The notes under the pieces: model-generated
Databases searched by the model: none
The model's input: only the letters and a program-made list of their open reading frames with translations
What the model was told of the DNA's origin: nothing
Part shown: positions 42,346-51,164 of the stretch, in pieces
Layout of the letters: every line of letters begins with the position of its first letter
How positions within the stretch are numbered: position 1 is the stretch's first letter
Made by a program: the position numbers and the translations under genes
Assembly: GCF_011605345.1 (NCBI RefSeq)
Contig: NZ_JAAOXM010000001.1
Location: forward strand, 1,240,001-1,304,000
Direction of reading: 5' to 3'
Length of the DNA stretch: 64,000 nucleotides
Source: Burkholderia sp. D-99
GTDB lineage: Bacteria; Pseudomonadota; Gammaproteobacteria; Burkholderiales; Burkholderiaceae

Positions 42346-43062
42346 TCACCACGGCACCGTCCTGCCCAGATAGTCGAGATACTCGAGCCCCGGGCGCGCC
42401 CGCTTGGCGATCAGCACGTCGACGAGGCTCGGCACGCTTTCCTCGATCGTCAGGCGCGCATCGGGCCCGCCCAGCTCCGTACGAACCCACCCGGGCACCA
42501 TCAGCACCATCGCACGCCGCGTCTCGGCCTGGCGCGCCGCGAAGCTGCGCATGAACTGGTTCAGTGCGGCCTTGCTGCCGCGATAGACCTCGCGCATCCC
42601 GCTGACGTTGTTCGCGACGCTGCCCTGTCCCGACGACATCGCGCCGATCAGGCCGTCCGCGGTCACGCAATCCTGCAGCGTCTCGATCACGCGCATCGGC
42701 GCCAGCGCATTCGTGACCATCACGCGCACGAACTCGTCGGTCGTCACTTCGCCGATCGTTTCGGTCGGCTCGTTCGTCGTTCCCGCATTCACGAACAGCA
42801 TGTCGAAGCGCCGGCCCGACAGCCGCTCGCGCAGCGCGGCCAGTTGCGCCGGCTCGCAGATGTCGAGCGTCTCGATGTCGAGCCGGCCGGTGAAGCGCTC
42901 GGCGAGATCGTGCAGCTTCGTGCGCCCCGATCCTTCCCGCACGGTGCCCGTGACGTTCCAGCCCTGGTTCAGGAATTGCTCGGCCATCGCGAGCCCGAGG
43001 CCGCGCGAGGCCGCGACGAGCAGGATCGTGGGTGCGTTTTTACTCGATACGGTCGATTGCAT
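42346..43062 (-). CDS. SDR-family oxidoreductase
   Basis: A 238-residue short-chain dehydrogenase/reductase. The nucleotide-binding motif reads ILLVAASRGLGLAMAEQF, with ASRGLG in place of the usual GxxxGxG start, the NAG motif is in VNAGTTNEPT, and the catalytic Tyr-Lys pair is VYRGSKAALNQF. It is divergent from a LysR-type gene, with a long inverted repeat between them, so it is probably that regulator's target. The SSGQGSVANN segment holds the catalytic Ser. Substrate is unknown; NAD(P)H preference cannot be read safely. Confidence 0.87.
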   Translation of the reverse strand: MQSTVSSKNAPTILLVAASRGLGLAMAEQFLNQGWNVTGTVREGSGRTKLHDLAERFTGRLDIETLDICEPAQLAALRERLSGRRFDMLFVNAGTTNEPTETIGEVTTDEFVRVMVTNALAPMRVIETLQDCVTADGLIGAMSSGQGSVANNVSGMREVYRGSKAALNQFMRSFAARQAETRRAMVLMVPGWVRTELGGPDARLTIEESVPSLVDVLIAKRARPGLEYLDYLGRTVPW

Positions 43063-43096
43063 GGTTTCCGCCTTTGCCGGGTGTCGTCATGCAGCC

Positions 43097-43149
43097 ACTA
43101 TAGGTGCGCATCACGACAGGCGCCAGACGCACCGGATTCAACCTATAGT
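43097..43149. promoter_or_regulatory. Inverted-repeat operator between the divergent SDR and LysR genes
   Basis: ACTATAGGT (43,097-43,105) and ACCTATAGT (43,141-43,149) are perfect 9-bp inverted copies with a 35-bp spacer. Each contains the palindrome CTATAG. The centre-to-centre distance is about 44 bp, close to four turns, as expected for a LysR tetramer that contacts two sites. Confidence 0.55.
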
Positions 43150-43195
43150 TGCATCGAACGCCATGTCATATCGTCCGGAGGCGTATCCTGTCGCC

Positions 43196-44182
43196 ATGGA
43201 AGACATCGACCTGAACCTCGTCACCGCGCTCGACGTGCTGCTGTCGGAAGGCAGCGTGACCGGCGCCGCGCGCCGGCTTGGCCTGAGCACGTCCGCGATG
43301 AGCCGCACGCTGACGCGGCTGCGGATGTCCACCGGCGATCAGCTGCTCGTGCGCGCCGGGCGCAAGCTCGTGCCGACGCCGCACGCAGCCGCATTGCGCG
43401 ACCGCGTGCACGTCATCGCAAGCGATGCCCGCGCGGTGCTGCGCCCGGCGACAGCCGACGTGGACATGGCGACGCATGCGTCCACGTTCACCCTCCGCGC
43501 GGCCGCATCGTTCATGGAAATGCTGTCCGGCCCGGTGGTCGCCGCACTCGGCGAAGTCGCGCCGCAGGTGCGCATCCGTTTCGTCCCCAAGCCCGACCGC
43601 GATCCGCAGGCGCTGCGCGACGGCGCCGTCGATCTGGAAATCGGCAAACGCGGCGACGATGCCCCCGAACTGCACACGCGCATGCTGTTTCACGACTGGC
43701 ACGTCGCGGTGGCACGCGCCGGGCATCCGCTGTTCGCATCGGGCAGGATCACGCCCGCACGCTATGCGGCCTGCGGCCACGTGATCGCGTCGCAGCTCGG
43801 CGATTTCGGCGGGCCGGCCGACGATTCGACCGGCGAGGCCGGCTCGGGCCACGCCGTGCGCGTCGTCGTACCGGGCTACCCCGATGCGATGCGTGTCGCG
43901 GCCAGCACCGACCTGATCGCGCTCGTGCCGCGCTCCAGCCTCGGCAACGCATTCTCGCCAGGGCTCACGGAGGCCCTCGGACTGCGCAGCTTCGAGATCC
44001 CGGTGCGCCTGCCCGAGATCCTCGTTTCCGCGCTGTGGCATCCACGCATGCACGGCGACCCCGTGCATCGCCGCCTGCGCGATGCGGTCATCGCCGTCTG
44101 CCAGCGCGCGTATCCGGATGCCCGCACACCGCACACACGGCGCGCACCGGCGCGGCGCACCGGCCCGCGGGCCGCAGGCTGA
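43196..44182 (+). CDS. LysR-family transcriptional regulator
   Basis: A LysR regulator of about 328 residues from the chosen ATG. The DNA-binding domain reads DLNLVTALDVLLSEGSVTGAAR at the helix-turn-helix, with the recognition helix STSAMSRTLTRLR. The effector domain includes VPKPDRDPQALRDGAVDLEIG, as in PcpR/NahR-type regulators. The last 25 residues are an Arg/Pro-rich tail. The ATG chosen is the one right before the conserved DxNL start; another ATG 11 codons upstream (43,163) is possible, and GGAGG lies between them. The SDR gene opposite is its likely target. Confidence 0.87.
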   Translation: MEDIDLNLVTALDVLLSEGSVTGAARRLGLSTSAMSRTLTRLRMSTGDQLLVRAGRKLVPTPHAAALRDRVHVIASDARAVLRPATADVDMATHASTFTLRAAASFMEMLSGPVVAALGEVAPQVRIRFVPKPDRDPQALRDGAVDLEIGKRGDDAPELHTRMLFHDWHVAVARAGHPLFASGRITPARYAACGHVIASQLGDFGGPADDSTGEAGSGHAVRVVVPGYPDAMRVAASTDLIALVPRSSLGNAFSPGLTEALGLRSFEIPVRLPEILVSALWHPRMHGDPVHRRLRDAVIAVCQRAYPDARTPHTRRAPARRTGPRAAG

Positions 44183-44190
44183 CGCGCGGC

Positions 44191-44928
44191 TCAGACCAGC
44201 CGGCCGCCGCCGTCGATGTGCAGGATCTCGCCGTTCATGAAGCCGTTGCCCAGCAGGAACGCGATCGCCTCCCCCACTTCGTCGGCGCGCCCGACACGGC
44301 CGCCAGGCAGTGCCGCAGCCGCGCCCGCGAGGATCGAGTCGCGCGCGTCCGGGCCGAACGCGTCGTATAGCGGCGTCTCGACGAAGCCGGGCGCGACGAC
44401 GTTCACGCGAATCGGCTTCAGCTCCAGCGCGAGCGACTGCGCCAGCGCCTCGACGCCGCGCACGGCGGCGGCAATGACGGACGTGCCCTGCGCGGCCGGA
44501 CGATCCGACAGTTGCCCGCCGGTCAGCACGATCGAGCCGCTCGCGGGCATCAGCGGCAACGCGGCCCGGATCGCGTAGACCGGCCCGGCGATACGCTCCT
44601 GCAGCGCGGCGAGCAGGTGATCGGGATCGGTCTCGTTCAGCTTGCCTGCAATGAATTGGCCGGCCGTGACGACCAGGTGATCGACACGCGTGAGCGTGTC
44701 GAAGACGGCCTGCACCGCATGCCGGTCCGCGATGTCGGCCACCGCGATGCGCGCGCCGCCGATCGCTTGCGCGGCGGACTCGAGCTTCGCGCGGGTCCGG
44801 CCGACCAACGTGACGCTGGCGCCTTTCGCCTTCGCGGCGGCCGCGGCCTCGAGGCCGATTCCGGAGCTCCCGCCGAATACCACGACGTGCGCACCGTCCA
44901 GTGCCGAAGATTGCGTTGCCTCGTTCAT
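44191..44928 (-). CDS. SDR-family protein lacking the usual Tyr-x3-Lys motif
   Basis: A 245-residue short-chain dehydrogenase-like protein. The nucleotide-binding motif VVVFGGSSGIGLEAAA is intact, and an Asp in VADIADRHA and the VNVVAPGFVETPLYD region fit the fold. However, where SDRs have Tyr-x-x-x-Lys (next to a motif such as LEALTRSLALEL) this protein reads TSVIAAAVRGVEALAQ, so neither catalytic residue is present at the aligned place. It may bind nucleotide without classical catalysis, or use another residue. It is convergent with the previous LysR gene and divergent from the next LysR gene, its probable regulator. Confidence 0.85.
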   Translation of the reverse strand: MNEATQSSALDGAHVVVFGGSSGIGLEAAAAAKAKGASVTLVGRTRAKLESAAQAIGGARIAVADIADRHAVQAVFDTLTRVDHLVVTAGQFIAGKLNETDPDHLLAALQERIAGPVYAIRAALPLMPASGSIVLTGGQLSDRPAAQGTSVIAAAVRGVEALAQSLALELKPIRVNVVAPGFVETPLYDAFGPDARDSILAGAAAALPGGRVGRADEVGEAIAFLLGNGFMNGEILHIDGGGRLV

Positions 44929-45031
44929 GTCGACTCCTCATCAGGGATTGAAGGTTCGCGAACGTTAGGTCATTCTCACTTGCGCAGGAACGTGGGAGAC
45001 TTGAATAAGGTTCATGCCATAAGGGAATAAG

Positions 45032-45988
45032 ATGGATTCACTGCGATCCATGCGCGTGTTCGTCCGCGCCATCGAGCTCGGCAATTTCTCGGCGGTCGCG
45101 CGCGAGGAAGGCACCGGCCAGCCGACGATCAGCAAGATCGTCGCCGCGTTCGAAAAGGAACTGGGCGTTCGCCTGCTCGAACGCTCGACCACGAGCCTCG
45201 CGCCCACCGACGAAGGCCGCCGGTTCTACGATCGCTGCAAGCGCGTGATCGACGAATACGCGAGCGCGGTGGCCGAGGTGCGCGGGCAAACGGTGCGGCC
45301 GGTCGGCAAGCTGGTCGTCAATGCGCCGCTGGGGCTGGGCGAGCTGAGGCTGAACGCGCTCGTGCTCGAATTCCTCGCCGCATGGCCGGAGATCGAGGTC
45401 GAGCTGCAATTGACCGACCGCGTGATCGACCTGGTCGAAGAAGGCGTCGATGTCGCCATTCGCCTCGGCCACCTGCTGCCGCCGGATGCCGTGGCGCGCC
45501 ACATCGCGTCGTCGCCGCGCCTGCTGGTCGCCACGCCGGGGTACGTCGCGCAGGCGCCGAGGCTCCGCCGGCCGGAAGACCTGACGCGGCACGAGTATGT
45601 CGGCTATGCACGCGCCGACATCGGCAACGAACTGGCCTTCGCGCGCGGCGACGCGCAGGTCGCCGTTCCGGTGCACGGCCGGTATCGCGTGAACAGCTCG
45701 ATGGCGCTGCGGGAATGCTTCCTGGCCGGGAACGCGGTAGGCAGCGGGCCGGCGTGGCTCGTTCAGGACCTGATCGACAGCGGGCAGCTCGTCCGGTTGC
45801 TGCCGAAATGGGACATGGTGCCGCCGCATGCGCTGCACCTCGTGTATGCGTCGCGCCGGTACCTGCCGCTCCGGACCCGCACTTTCCTTCAGTTCATGGA
45901 GCGGCGGATTCCCGAGCTGCCCGGGTTCCATGCGACGACCGCCGCGACCGCCACTCCGACCGCGCCCGCATCGCGGCAGCCACGCTGA
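45032..45988 (+). CDS. LysR-family transcriptional regulator
   Basis: A 318-residue LysR regulator of the CrgA-like subgroup. The N-terminal helix-turn-helix runs MDSLRSMRVFVRAIELGNFS followed by GQPTISKIVAAFEKELGVRL. The effector domain contains KLVVNAPLGLGELRLNALVL and VAIRLGHLLPPDAVARHI. The start with an AAGGGAATAAG ribosome-site-like stretch is the conserved position. It is divergent from the SDR gene with 103 bp between the starts, so it probably controls that gene and itself. The C-terminal 20 residues are Ala/Thr-rich and variable. Confidence 0.9.
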   Translation: MDSLRSMRVFVRAIELGNFSAVAREEGTGQPTISKIVAAFEKELGVRLLERSTTSLAPTDEGRRFYDRCKRVIDEYASAVAEVRGQTVRPVGKLVVNAPLGLGELRLNALVLEFLAAWPEIEVELQLTDRVIDLVEEGVDVAIRLGHLLPPDAVARHIASSPRLLVATPGYVAQAPRLRRPEDLTRHEYVGYARADIGNELAFARGDAQVAVPVHGRYRVNSSMALRECFLAGNAVGSGPAWLVQDLIDSGQLVRLLPKWDMVPPHALHLVYASRRYLPLRTRTFLQFMERRIPELPGFHATTAATATPTAPASRQPR

Positions 45989-46139
45989 CCGACAGGCGTC
46001 GCGGTCACGGCCGGCGCGGGCGCCGATCCGCCACCGTTTTCCCGATCCGTCGAATCCCCGCTATTGCGGCGCCCCCGGCGGCGGCGGCGGGCCGTTCGGC
46101 TAAAATGCCGCACTTTCCACCTTGTCCGGCCCGCTCGCC

Positions 46140-47528
46140 ATGCAACCCGCCTCCTCCGCCCAACCCGCCGCCCACGGCGCCGCCGCCGCCGATCCGGCCC
46201 GCGACCTCGTCTACGGCCCGAACGACCGGCCGGCGCCGATGGTCGCCTTCGTCGCCGCGCTTCAGCACCTGCTGGCGATCATCGTGCCGATCGTCACGCC
46301 CGGCCTGCTGATCTGCCAGGCGCTCGGCGTGTCCAGCCGCGATACGACCCTGATCGTGTCGATGTCGCTGGTGATTTCCGGCATCGCCACCTTCGTCCAG
46401 TGCAAGCGCTTCGGCCCGCTGGGCGCCGGCCTGCTGATCGTCCAGGGCACGAGCTTCAACTTTGTCGGCCCGCTGATCGCCGGCGGCAGCCTGATGGTCA
46501 AGCAAGGCACGCCGGTCGAAACCGTGATGGCCGCGATCTTCGGCGTCGTGATTGGCGGGTCGTTCGTCGAAATGGGCGTGTCGCGCATCCTGCCGTTCGT
46601 GAAGCGCCTGATCACGCCGCTCGTCACCGGCATCGTCGTGCTGCTGATCGGCCTCACGCTGATCAAGGTCGGCCTCATCAGCATGGGCGGCGGCTTCGGC
46701 GCGATGGCCAACGGCACGTTCGCGAGCGCGGAGAACCTGACACTGTCGGGCCTCGTGCTCGGCACCATCATCCTGCTGAACCGCGTGCCGATCGTTTGGG
46801 TGCGCAGCACTGCGCTCGTCATCGCGCTCGTGATCGGCTATCTCGCGGCCGCATTCCTCGGCCGCCTCGACTTCACCGGCATGCACCAGGCCGCGGTGTT
46901 CCAGGTCCCGACGCCGCTGCACTTCGGCATCGGCTTCTCGTGGTCGCTGTTCGTGCCGATGCTGATCATCTACCTCGTCACGTCGCTCGAAGCGATCGGC
47001 GACGTCACGGCCACCAGCAAGATCTCGAGCGAGCCGGTCGAAGGCCCGGTGTGGATGCAACGGATCAAGGGCGGCGTGCTCGTCAACGGCGCGAACTCGC
47101 TGCTGGCCGGCGTGTTCAATACGTTCCCGAGCTCGGTGTTCGCGCAGAACAACGGCGTGATCCAGATTACCGGCGTCGCCAGCCGCCATGTCGGCATCTG
47201 GATCGCGGGGATGCTCGTGGTGCTCGGCCTGTTCCCGGTCGTCGCCGGCGTGCTGCAGGCCGTGCCGGAGCCCGTGCTCGGCGGCGCGGCGATGGTGATG
47301 TTCGGCGCGGTGGCCGCATCGGGCATCAACATCCTCGCGGGCGTCCAGCTCGATCGGCGCGCGCTGCTGATCATCGCGGTGTCGCTCGCGCTCGGCCTCG
47401 GCGTGTCGCAGGTGCCGGACATCCTCAACAGCCTGCCGCACGCGCTGAAGAACGTGCTGGAATCGGGCGTGGCCACGGGCGGCATCTGCGCGCTCGTGAT
47501 GAACTGGTTCCTGCCGGAAAAGAAGTAA
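46140..47528 (+). CDS. NCS2-family purine (xanthine/uric acid) permease
   Basis: A 462-residue nucleobase:cation symporter-2 with about twelve to fourteen helices, resembling XanP/UacT. The family's signature positions are QHLLAIIVPIVTPGLLI early, QGTSFNFVGPLIAGG in TM3, a conserved Glu in TSLEAIGDVTATSKI (TM8), and the TM9-10 motif NTFPSSVFAQNNGVIQITGV. It would carry xanthine, urate or a similar purine into the cell with a proton. A TTG six codons upstream is possible, but the ATG is favoured. A TAAAAT -10-like hexamer lies at 46,101. The gene is alone; no purine-degrading enzyme is next to it. Confidence 0.9.
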   Translation: MQPASSAQPAAHGAAAADPARDLVYGPNDRPAPMVAFVAALQHLLAIIVPIVTPGLLICQALGVSSRDTTLIVSMSLVISGIATFVQCKRFGPLGAGLLIVQGTSFNFVGPLIAGGSLMVKQGTPVETVMAAIFGVVIGGSFVEMGVSRILPFVKRLITPLVTGIVVLLIGLTLIKVGLISMGGGFGAMANGTFASAENLTLSGLVLGTIILLNRVPIVWVRSTALVIALVIGYLAAAFLGRLDFTGMHQAAVFQVPTPLHFGIGFSWSLFVPMLIIYLVTSLEAIGDVTATSKISSEPVEGPVWMQRIKGGVLVNGANSLLAGVFNTFPSSVFAQNNGVIQITGVASRHVGIWIAGMLVVLGLFPVVAGVLQAVPEPVLGGAAMVMFGAVAASGINILAGVQLDRRALLIIAVSLALGLGVSQVPDILNSLPHALKNVLESGVATGGICALVMNWFLPEKK

Positions 47529-48046
47529 GCACGGAATGTATGGCGACCGCGCGGTGTTTCGGGCACCGCGCCGGTCGCCCCGCGCGCCGGTTCGACCGGG
47601 TCACGCAGCGCCTCCTGTCGGTGGCCATCCGCCTCCCCCGAAATAAGATCGGCACCTGAAGGACGACGCGCGTATGATGAACTCGTCCGGGCGTTCGTGA
47701 GCCGATCGACTGCCCGCCTGCCCTCTTCCTCTTGCTGCATCGTGCCCGCTTTCGCACGCAGCGTTACGCCTTTCGCTCTACCCCGTCGCGCCACACACTG
47801 GCGATACAGGCCGGAAGCGCTCGTCCAGCGATTCGTCGCGACCATACGTTCGGAAGCACATGATGCGCGTGCATCGCCCTCGTGGATTCGAAGATGGCCC
47901 GCTCGTTTGCGCCATGCGCCGGCGCAGCAGGGCCGTCCCCATGACGACGAAGCCGGCATCGATACGTCATCCATATCGTTTTTCCGGCATGTGGGTGCTC
48001 CGGGAAGCCGCCAAACCGGGGCCCTGCCGGACTCAGGAGCAACATC
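47529..48046. other. Intergenic region downstream of the purine permease
   Basis: About 520 bases without a supported gene. It begins with a strong hairpin (listed separately). The remaining reading frames are short, rich in Arg and Ser and have no ribosome site. An AGGAGC site near its right end belongs to the next small gene. Confidence 0.6.
47543..47580 (+). terminator. Long GC hairpin after the purine permease gene
   Basis: GGCGACCGCGCGGTG pairs with CACCGCGCCGGTCGCC, with one bulged base and a TTTCGGG loop, starting 15 bp past the stop. The stem is very stable but no T-run follows, so it may be a Rho-independent stop of low efficiency or a 3' protector. Confidence 0.5.
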
Positions 48047-48364
48047 ATGATTGATGCCAACCCCAACAGCACCTTTCGGCACCTTCCCCTGACGCCCGAA
48101 CAGGACGCGGAAATCCGCCACTACATCAGGAAAAAGGAACACCGCGGCGAACCGTGGGACACGCCGGAGCTGGAGACAATGCTCAGGGACATGCTCGATC
48201 CTCCCGTCATCGACGACGAGGAGCCTGACACCGACGTCGAAGAAACGAAACTGGCCTGCGAGTACGCATTGGCCTCGATCGACGACTCCATGGACCCGGT
48301 TTCCGCCAGTGAAGAACGAAACGCGGCCATGGAAGCCGAGGAGATGAAGCACGCCAGACGGTAG
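48047..48364 (+). CDS. Small acidic protein of unknown function
   Basis: A 105-residue, strongly acidic protein with no signal peptide or membrane segment. It is mostly predicted helix: LTPEQDAEIRHYIRKKEHRG near the start and a long Glu/Asp-rich region after residue 50. A good AGGAGC site is seven bases before the ATG. I do not recognise a family. It is likely a real gene because of the ribosome site and its acidic, non-shadow composition. It lies alone, convergent with the following minus-strand small gene. Confidence 0.65.
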   Translation: MIDANPNSTFRHLPLTPEQDAEIRHYIRKKEHRGEPWDTPELETMLRDMLDPPVIDDEEPDTDVEETKLACEYALASIDDSMDPVSASEERNAAMEAEEMKHARR

Positions 48365-48455
48365 TGCGCATCCGGACCCGAAGCTCGACCCTGCCGATCG
48401 CGGGGGCGTCCTGTCGTGCCTTCCGACGTCGAGCAGACGACCGCCCGGAAGGTGC

Positions 48456-48713
48456 TCAGTGCGCCCATGGCTGGCCACGCCGCTCGATCGAGGCCACCAC
48501 GGTATTCAGCACATGGCGAACGACGTCCTCATCCGTCATGCCCGCATCGAGGGTCTGGCGAACCTTCATGACCCGGGGCTGACGGGAACCGTCGTCATTG
48601 TCCATCACGAAAATACGCGCCGTTCCGGTATCGGTCAGCAGAGCTACCTGTATGGTCTTGCCGTAAATGACCGTTTGCATGCTCAAGGTAGTCATCGCCG
48701 TGTCTGGTCTCAT
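48456..48713 (-). CDS. Small conserved-looking protein of unknown function
   Basis: An 85-residue soluble protein without signal peptide. A beta-rich first half, TVIYGKTIQVALLTDTGTAR followed by IFVMDNDDGS, is followed by a helical tail, MTDEDVVRHVLNTVVASIER. GGAGG lies seven bases before the ATG. I do not recognise a domain, though the shape is that of a small ligand- or DNA-associated protein. It is convergent with the acidic protein gene and 291 bp before the Nudix gene on the other strand. Confidence 0.6.
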   Translation of the reverse strand: MRPDTAMTTLSMQTVIYGKTIQVALLTDTGTARIFVMDNDDGSRQPRVMKVRQTLDAGMTDEDVVRHVLNTVVASIERRGQPWAH

Positions 48714-49004
48714 ATCGGGGCCTCCAGCATGCGCCCCGACAGCCGAGCGAATCCGCCTGAAAACCGTCCATTTCCAGCCGATTCGCGGGGAATTCGGACG
48801 CTGCGAACAACTTTGACTTATCGGCGGCCTTGCAGGGCGATCGCGCGAACCGGCTTTGCATTCATTCCCGACAGTTCATGATGTGCGCCTGCGTCACCGT
48901 GGACCTCACCCGCTTTCGCATGATCGGGCGGTTCCGGCCGATGTCGCCTTGGCACCGGGGTCCGCACTGGCTAGAATCTCGCCAGTATCCACGCCCGTGA
49001 TCCC

Positions 49005-49409
49005 ATGAGTTCCCCACAATCGACCGAAGTACCCATCAAAGAACGGGCGACGATCGTCTGCTACCGCGACGGCCAGGTGCTGCTCGTCGCGCGCGCGTCG
49101 TCACGCTGGGCCCTTCCCGGCGGCACGATCAAGCGCGGGGAAGCGCCGCTCGAAGCCGCGCATCGCGAGTTGTGCGAAGAAACCGGGATGACCGGCCTGC
49201 ATCTCGTCTACTCGATGCAATTCACCGGGCTCGCGAAGGCTCATTACGTGTTCTTCGCGGAAGTCGGCCCCGACCAGACACCGCAGGCGAACAACGAGAT
49301 CGAGCAATGCAGGTGGTTTCCCGTCGACGGTGTCGACGCGTTGCGCGCGAGCATCCCGACGAAGCGAATCGTCGAGCTCGTCTATAACCACGAAATCCGC
49401 CACGCGTAG
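49005..49409 (+). CDS. Nudix hydrolase
   Basis: A 134-residue Nudix-fold pyrophosphohydrolase. The Nudix box is complete: G-x5-E-x7-RE-x2-EE-x-G, within GGTIKRGEAPLEAAHRELCE and then ETGM. The N-terminus resembles MutT-like housekeeping enzymes. Nudix enzymes hydrolyse nucleoside diphosphates linked to another group, such as oxidised dNTPs, ADP-ribose or dinucleotides; the substrate here cannot be assigned. It has no clear operon partner. Confidence 0.9.
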   Translation: MSSPQSTEVPIKERATIVCYRDGQVLLVARASSRWALPGGTIKRGEAPLEAAHRELCEETGMTGLHLVYSMQFTGLAKAHYVFFAEVGPDQTPQANNEIEQCRWFPVDGVDALRASIPTKRIVELVYNHEIRHA

Positions 49410-49485
49410 CGCGCCGCGCACGAGCGTACTCGCGCGCCATCGGCCCGCTCATGTCGGTTGTCGTGGATCGACGACGCGCGAACGC

Positions 49486-49719
49486 TCAGTGCGCGCGCTG
49501 TCTTCGTAATTCGCGCGCGGAATAGACGACGAGGAAGATGCCCAGCATCGCGGCACCGGACGCCATGAAGTCGTTTGCGTTTCCCGAGCTGTGCAAGGAC
49601 GTCGGGAAGATGCCGAGACTCAATCCCGTAGCGGCAAGAAGCAATCCCGCGGCCACGCCCCAGATCGGTCCGGTGGTTCTTTCGGTTATTTTTTTCATAC
49701 AGCACCCGTCTACAGTCAT
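49486..49719 (-). CDS. Small two-helix membrane protein of unknown function
   Basis: A 77-residue protein (or 70 from an internal ATG, MKKITE, at 49,698) with two predicted membrane helices: WGVAAGLLLAATGLSLGIFP and ASGAAMLGIFLVVYSA, and a basic C-terminus (RELRRQRAH). The short linker holds a small polar segment. No family is recognised. Coding is supported by the two well-formed helices and a conserved-looking Lys/Arg end, although the ribosome site is weak for either start. Confidence 0.55.
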   Translation of the reverse strand: MTVDGCCMKKITERTTGPIWGVAAGLLLAATGLSLGIFPTSLHSSGNANDFMASGAAMLGIFLVVYSARELRRQRAH

Positions 49720-50092
49720 GACCTGATCGGTATCGGCGAAAGGCGCCGCGTCTACCTTCAGTCATTCCACTATAGCCCGGAAAAAATCATTGAAGTTTTA
49801 GTGCTTGTACCGATCAAGTTTTATGGATTGCGGCCGCCGGGCGGGCCGGCTTTCGCGAAAGGGGCGATGCCGCTCCGGATTGCAGTATCGGTGTCCAAGG
49901 GGACGCGCCCGGTATCGCCGACGTCGGCATACCGATCAGCGAGCGGCCTGAATGATTCGGCAATCCCGCTCGGCCGAGCCGACGCCGGCCACCGAAGAAC
50001 GCATATGCCGCACACCCATATGCTTTCCACGATCGCTTGTTTTACCGCGCAACGCCGCGGCGCTAAGCTCGGAATCCGCCGTCGACTTCCCA
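49720..50092. other. Intergenic region before the AraC-type gene
   Basis: About 370 bases. The left part (49,740-49,830) is AT-richer with runs such as AAAAAATCATTGAAGTTTTAG and could contain a promoter in either direction. No hairpin with a T-run and no convincing reading frame are visible; the frames extending left of the AraC start have no ribosome site. Confidence 0.55.
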
Positions 50093-51073
50093 ATGGCTTC
50101 GCCGCCTTCGCCCACCATGCCGAACTCCGCCGAACAGGCCGCCGACTGGCTGCTCTCCGGACTCGAACTGCGCAGCACGCTGTTCCACGTGGGCCGGTAT
50201 TGCGGCGTCTATCGCGCATCGACGGCCGGCCATCAGCGCGCGAGCTTTCACCTCGTGCTCGAAGGCGCATGCTGGCTGCACCTGCCCGCCCGGAACGGCC
50301 GTGCCGCCCGAAGCACGCGCCTCGTCGCCGGCGACGCGGTCTTCCTGATGCACGACATGACGCATTGCCTGACGCCCGACGCGATTGCGCCGTCCGATGA
50401 CGAATACACGGTGCGGATCGGCGCAATGACGCCGCTCGCCGCGCCCGCGTCGTCACAGGACGGCGTCGCACTGGCATGCGGTTTCTTCGAGTTCCGTTCC
50501 GATCTCGGCGACGCGATCGCCGGCCTTCTGCCCGATCACCTCCTGGCGCGTCACGACGACGCGAAGCTGGCGGGCGCGCGCACGCTGTTCGACCTGATCC
50601 GCACCGAAGCGGCGCGTGCGCAAGACGCACCGTCGCCGCTCGTCAATCGTCTGACGGATGCGCTGTTCCTCTACGCATTGCGTGCCGTCGCGAGCAGCGA
50701 CGATTTTGCGCCGGGCCTGTGGTCGGTCATGCGGCGCGCCGAATTTACGCCGCTCGTCGGCGCGATCATCGAGAAACCCGGCGACGACTGGACCACGCAC
50801 ACGATGGCCGCGTTTTGCCACATGTCCCGCGCGCGCTTCTGCAAGCAGTTCGCGCAGGCATGCGGGCAGCCGCCTGCGCAGTTCCTCGCGCTGCTGCGCA
50901 TGAAGGTCGCGGCCGAGATGTTGCGGCACGGGGCATCGACGCTCAGCACGGCCGAGCACGTCGGCTATCAGTCGGAATCCGCCTTTGCGCAGGCATTCAA
51001 GCGCGTCACCGGCCTGCCGCCCGGCACCTGCCGCCGCGCCCCGGAGCGCATCGGCGCGACACCCGTGCATTGA
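50093..51073 (+). CDS. AraC-family transcriptional regulator (cupin domain type)
   Basis: A regulator of about 326 residues. The N-terminal half is the cupin-like ligand domain of the AraC subgroup with DWLLSGLELRSTLFHVGRYC and a His-Asp cluster, LVAGDAVFLMHDMTH. The C-terminal half has two helix-turn-helix units, including MAAFCHMSRARFCKQFAQAC and VGYQSESAFAQAFKRVTGLP. The start is uncertain: ATG at 50,093 or 50,117; neither has a strong ribosome site. It immediately precedes the AhpD-like gene by 91 bp, so it may control the 51.2-55.6 kb set. Confidence 0.86.
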   Translation: MASPPSPTMPNSAEQAADWLLSGLELRSTLFHVGRYCGVYRASTAGHQRASFHLVLEGACWLHLPARNGRAARSTRLVAGDAVFLMHDMTHCLTPDAIAPSDDEYTVRIGAMTPLAAPASSQDGVALACGFFEFRSDLGDAIAGLLPDHLLARHDDAKLAGARTLFDLIRTEAARAQDAPSPLVNRLTDALFLYALRAVASSDDFAPGLWSVMRRAEFTPLVGAIIEKPGDDWTTHTMAAFCHMSRARFCKQFAQACGQPPAQFLALLRMKVAAEMLRHGASTLSTAEHVGYQSESAFAQAFKRVTGLPPGTCRRAPERIGATPVH

Positions 51074-51164
51074 CGCGAGACAAACGCGCATGAAACAGAG
51101 ACGGCCGCGCATTGCCGGCTCGACCGGCGCCGCCAACAATGATGGCTTTCCGATCGAGGATGCC

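Noticed and set aside
47697..48050. Small plus-strand protein before the acidic protein
   Set aside because: The translation is Ser/Arg/Ala-rich without a ribosome site and overlaps the start of a better-supported gene.
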